Source: Clostridiales bacterium
GTDB lineage: Bacteria; Bacillota; Clostridia; Christensenellales; Aristaeellaceae
DNA: 64,000 nucleotides
Direction: 5' to 3'
Assembly (NCBI GenBank): GCA_015056325.1
Contig: SVGL01000001.1
Location: forward strand, 300,552 to 364,551
The position numbers and the translations under genes are program-made. A model generated the notes under the pieces. It was not told where the DNA came from. It did no database searches and saw only the letters and a program-made list of their open reading frames with translations. Shown here piece by piece: positions 61,065-64,000 of the stretch (positions are counted from its first letter, which is position 1; the number at the start of each line of letters is the position of its first letter).

Positions 61065-61979
61065 ATGAAAAAAGCAGCAATCTCCTTGGCGATGATCATT
61101 ATAACGGTCCTGTTGGTAATTCCGGCTGGGTGTAATCGAACGAATGCTCGTGTAAATGTGGAAATCGTCAGGACTGAACGGGCTGATGTTTTCAATACGA
61201 TCGGCTTTATCGGACAACTAGGATATGTTGATGAACGGTACATTTTATCAAGAACAACGGGAACCATCGACGAAATATGCGTTGAGGAAGGACAAAGGGT
61301 TGCCAAGGAAGAAGCGCTTGTTCGGTTTGGTGGAAACGGACAAGAAGAAGCTGTGTCCGCGTTGGTTGCAGAGATGGAGAAAATTCCGCTTAACCTGAAG
61401 CAAGACGCCGAATGGGCAAACGCAGTTCTTACCAATTCCGTGCAGAGATCAGATGCTGACTGTACGATAAGACAGATACTGGTAAAGGATCAAGGGACGG
61501 TTGTTACAGGTACGCCGATGCTGCGTGTCAGCGGCACGGCACAGGAAATACGATGCTTTGCTTCGCAGGCAGATGCTGAAAAAGTCATGCCTGGAATGTG
61601 GGCCTGGATTGCCGCCAAAGGACAGAAATTGGGGACTGCATTTGTCCAATCGGTTGAAAAACAGACGGATGGCACGACGGGACAGATTATTTATGTAATC
61701 AAGCTGTCACCTGAGCAAAATACCGAACTTCACGAGGGTTCCAGCATAGATGTGGATGTGTATGTTAGCGGCAGTCATGACGTGATATCCCTGCCGGTCG
61801 AAGTAATTACTGACAGAGAGACTGTATGGTGGGTAAGCGATGGGGGAATATGTACAGAAATTCCGGCAAGAATTGTCATCTGCGACGAAAATAGAGCCTG
61901 GGTCGATCTGCCGGAAGGAATACATGTGGCAGTTGGTGAATTCATGGAAGGACAAAGGGTTGCGGAGGTCAGCCAATGA
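61065..61979 (+). CDS. Efflux adaptor lipoprotein, HlyD/MacA family
   Basis: 304 residues with ATG at 61065 after AAGGCGGG. A lipoprotein signal ends in IPAGC (Cys23). Biotinyl-lipoyl-like strands appear (TGTIDEICVEEGQRVAKEEALV), the coil hairpin between them is short, and a later GMWAWIAAKGQ/SIDVDVYV membrane-fusion barrel follows. It overlaps the FtsX-like permease gene by 4 bases, forming a MacA-MacB-like pair, although the ATPase domain is absent. Substrate unknown. Confidence 0.82.
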   Translation: MKKAAISLAMIIITVLLVIPAGCNRTNARVNVEIVRTERADVFNTIGFIGQLGYVDERYILSRTTGTIDEICVEEGQRVAKEEALVRFGGNGQEEAVSALVAEMEKIPLNLKQDAEWANAVLTNSVQRSDADCTIRQILVKDQGTVVTGTPMLRVSGTAQEIRCFASQADAEKVMPGMWAWIAAKGQKLGTAFVQSVEKQTDGTTGQIIYVIKLSPEQNTELHEGSSIDVDVYVSGSHDVISLPVEVITDRETVWWVSDGGICTEIPARIVICDENRAWVDLPEGIHVAVGEFMEGQRVAEVSQ

Positions 61980-63115
61980 GTGGATTGGATGCGCTTCGAT
62001 TCGCTCTATGCAGCCTGCGCAACAACTGGTTCCGTTCGCTGCTTACCGTGCTGGGATTCGCAACAGGAATTGCAGCAGTCCTCACGGTTCTGGCACTTGG
62101 CGAAGCTGGTGAAACACGGGTCGAAGCTGAAATTGCTAAGCTCGGCGTCAACAAAGTCTGGATCCGCCAGAGCGGCCGGAGTGTGCCGTTGACCTCCAAT
62201 GATGCAAATCGTTTATATGCTGCAACTGGGGCGCCCGCCTGTGCCAGCGCATATACCATTGTTCCGCTGCAGCATAACGGTCATTCAGCGGCCGTTCAGG
62301 TTGTTGGTTTTGATGAACAGATGTTTGATGTGCATACCCTGAAACTGATTTCAGGACGGGAAATCCTGAAACGTGAGTTTCAAGAGGGGAGCTTGGTATG
62401 CCTGATCGATGGGACGCTCGCTGACGCTTTCCGGGTGGAACAAGCGGGAAGTAGGATATTCGTGAGCAATCGACGGTTTGTGGTAGCCGGCGTGGTTGAG
62501 ACGATGGCAGGCCAGTTCGGCGCATCGGGTGCAGGGCTGCTGATCATGCCGCTGAACACCTTCCTTGCCACATATCAAAGTGAGATCAGCGAGATTATCC
62601 TGAGTGTACAGAGTGGTCAAAATGCTGGGATTGTAGCCCGGCAGGCACTGGAAGCGCTGCCGGCTTCAGGGGATTATCGTGCAGACACCCTAGAGAAAGA
62701 GATAGATGCCGCCCGAGAAGTAGTGCGCATATTTGTGATGGTGTTGATGGCCGTAGCCTGTGTGTGCGTATACACGGGCGGTGTTGGCGTAATGAACGTC
62801 ATGCTGTTAACAGTGCGTGAACGGCGGCAGGAGATTGGCATGATCAAGGCAATCGGCGGTATGAAGCAGCAAATCTGCCTGCTATTCCTTCTAGAAGCAG
62901 CTGTGATTGCGATGCTGGGAGGATTGTTGGGGGCTTTGCTTGGCGTTTGCATGACGAAGCTTTTCGGATCACTGATTGGAATCGATGGAAGGGTAAGTGA
63001 GCTTCAGATTCTTTTGTTGCTTGTTGTGTCAGCTATTGTGGGAGTAGGCTTTGGTATTCTTCCGGCGGCACAGGCAGCCCGGCTGGAACCTGTGGAGGCG
63101 TTGCGAAGTGAATAA
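61976..63115 (+). CDS. ABC transporter permease, FtsX/MacB type
   Basis: 379 residues. One N-terminal membrane helix (LRNNWFRSLLTVLGFATGI), a large extracytoplasmic MacB-PCD domain (about 45-235), and three C-terminal helices (from EVVRIFVMVLMAVACV) form the FtsX domain, with the conserved NVMLLTVRERRQEIGMIKAIG block. It lacks an ATPase domain, which is usually a separate neighbouring gene but is not adjacent here. It overlaps the adaptor gene by 4 bases. Confidence 0.88.
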   Translation: MSGLDALRFALCSLRNNWFRSLLTVLGFATGIAAVLTVLALGEAGETRVEAEIAKLGVNKVWIRQSGRSVPLTSNDANRLYAATGAPACASAYTIVPLQHNGHSAAVQVVGFDEQMFDVHTLKLISGREILKREFQEGSLVCLIDGTLADAFRVEQAGSRIFVSNRRFVVAGVVETMAGQFGASGAGLLIMPLNTFLATYQSEISEIILSVQSGQNAGIVARQALEALPASGDYRADTLEKEIDAAREVVRIFVMVLMAVACVCVYTGGVGVMNVMLLTVRERRQEIGMIKAIGGMKQQICLLFLLEAAVIAMLGGLLGALLGVCMTKLFGSLIGIDGRVSELQILLLLVVSAIVGVGFGILPAAQAARLEPVEALRSE

Positions 63116-63128
63116 GAAAGCGTTTACA
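63115..63128 (+). promoter_or_regulatory. Possible cre (catabolite response) site
   Basis: AGAAAGCGTTTACA matches the TGAAAGCGTTTACA consensus of CcpA sites at 13 of 14 positions. It overlaps the permease stop and lies about 90 bases upstream of the promoter of the next gene. Confidence 0.45.
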
Positions 63129-63216
63129 GCAATTCACCATTGCCATTCTGGAAAATTCGTGGCCTTATGAAACATTCTGCACAAGGAAACCCGCAAAGAT
63201 TTGTCAATCCGGTCAC

Positions 63217-63245
63217 TTCACATTTGATGGATTTTCAGCTATAAT
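63217..63245 (+). promoter_or_regulatory. Promoter of the terminal MalK-type ATPase gene
   Basis: TTCACA (63217-63222), 17-base spacer, TATAAT (63240-63245). The 73-base leader contains AGAGGAGG. Confidence 0.75.
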
Positions 63246-63317
63246 AGTTACAGTCGAATGAGTAGCATGTCTGCTCATGCAAACCTTTCACTCATATTTC
63301 AGAGGAGGAAACGGATT

Positions 63318-64000
63318 ATGGCAAGCGTATCCCTGCAGCACATTTACAAGGTGTACGCCGGCGGCGTTACCGCTGTCAGCGACTTCAATCTGGACATCAA
63401 GGACAAGGAATTCATCGTTCTGGTCGGCCCCTCCGGCTGTGGTAAGTCCACCACCCTGCGTATGGTCGCCGGTCTGGAAGAGATCTCTGACGGCGAGCTG
63501 TACATCGGCGACAAGCTGGTCAACGACGTTGCTCCCAAGGATCGCGACATCGCCATGGTGTTCCAGAACTACGCCCTGTACCCCCATATGACCGTGTATG
63601 ACAACATGGCCTTCGGCCTGAAGCTGCGCAAGACTCCCAAGGATGAAATCAAGCGCCGCGTGGAAGAAGCTGCCAAGATCCTGGGCATTGATCACCTGCT
63701 GAACCGTAAGCCCAAGGCTCTGTCCGGCGGTCAGCGTCAGCGTGTTGCTCTGGGCCGTGCTATCGTCCGTGAGCCCAAGGTCTTCCTCTTCGACGAGCCT
63801 CTGTCCAACCTGGACGCCAAGCTGCGCGTGCAGATGCGTACCGAGATCACCAAGCTGCATCAGCGCCTGCAGACCACCTTCATCTACGTTACCCATGACC
63901 AGACCGAAGCTATGACCATGGCTTCCCGTATCGTGGTTATGAAGGACGGCGTCGTGCAGCAGGTGGATACTCCCCAGAACCTGTACGATTTCCCCGCCAA
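63318..64000 (+). CDS. Carbohydrate ABC importer ATPase (MsmK/UgpC type), truncated at window edge
   Basis: The first 227 residues of a MalK-type subunit. Walker A is [10 protein letters not shown], the Q-loop [10 protein letters not shown], the signature [14 protein letters not shown], Walker [14 protein letters not shown], and the switch YVTHDQ; the regulatory C-terminus lies outside the window. AGAGGAGG precedes the ATG. The codon bias is strong, with few rare codons, suggesting high expression. It differs in detail from the paralog at 778. A cre-like site lies upstream. Confidence 0.94.
   Translation, partial: MASVSLQHIYKVYAGGVTAVSDFNLDIKDKEFIVLVGPSGCGKSTTLRMVAGLEEISDGELYIGDKLVNDVAPKDRDIAMVFQNYALYPHMTVYDNMAFGLKLRKTPKDEIKRRVEEAAKILGIDHLLNRKPKALSGGQRQRVALGRAIVREPKVFLFDEPLSNLDAKLRVQMRTEITKLHQRLQTTFIYVTHDQTEAMTMASRIVVMKDGVVQQVDTPQNLYDFPA

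Overview
This is a gene-dense bacterial chromosome segment of roughly 55% GC by eye. It looks like an anaerobic Clostridia-class Bacillota, probably from gut or rumen. The evidence is inferential: AGGAGG ribosome sites with frequent GTG and TTG starts, TTGACA/TATAAT promoters, a one-piece tmRNA, the MnmM/YhbY/Obg/RsmD-CoaD gene set, Fe-S L-serine dehydratase in two subunits, meso-DAP dehydrogenase, a corrinoid methyl-transfer locus, and plant-polysaccharide enzymes (GH10 xylanase, GH5 endoglucanase, GH4 glycosidase). I see no rRNA, phage, transposase or CRISPR array. No gene-free stretch exceeds 300 bases.

Layout. 1-2679 (minus): RDD protein, MalK-type ATPase and a sugar-transporter permease cut by the window edge. 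2806-7910: HAD hydrolase, SipW-type signal peptidase, GH10 xylanase, Dus, SPFH protein. 8014-8104: tRNA-Ser. 8302-13134: operon sdaAB-comF-sdaAA-GH4-AlkZ-like. 13173-18017 (minus): a seven-gene operon proA to NUDIX that includes an AAC(6')-like acetyltransferase, MnmM and RluB. 18135-18975: smpB and ssrA. 19048-24764: two unknowns, a ZIP transporter, ddh, a membrane protein and a TetM-like GTPase. 24867-30666: a compact operon (GNAT, MazG-like, hexapeptide protein, divergent deformylase, YaiI, Tex, GH5 endoglucanase).

30718-36789 is the most distinctive region. It encodes a corrinoid activator (RACo type), a DUF2284 protein, a UroD/MtaA-type methyltransferase, a B12-binding corrinoid protein, an AraC regulator, and a divergently transcribed second UroD-family protein that carries a frameshift. 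Together they look like a methyl-group scavenging system whose substrate cannot be read from sequence. Next to it lies a small DUF5071-like gene between two copies of a tRNA-Trp 3' end plus terminator, the real tRNA-Trp being one of them.

37635-42601 is a BMP-type nucleoside ABC importer. 42646-47307 (minus) holds a uracil/hypoxanthine-DNA glycosylase, GNAT, DUF1871, YhbY, Obg, PFL-like and ACT proteins. 48031-51985 is a MarR-controlled heterodimeric ABC exporter. 52146-53840 holds a methyltransferase and a radical SAM protein. 53989-60815 holds envelope and housekeeping genes (murC, YkvI-like, alr, 5-formyl-THF cyclo-ligase, rsmD, coaD, a coiled-coil protein). 60862-60998 is a candidate structured RNA with its own terminator. 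The window ends with an HlyD/MacB-permease pair and a second MalK-type ATPase, truncated.
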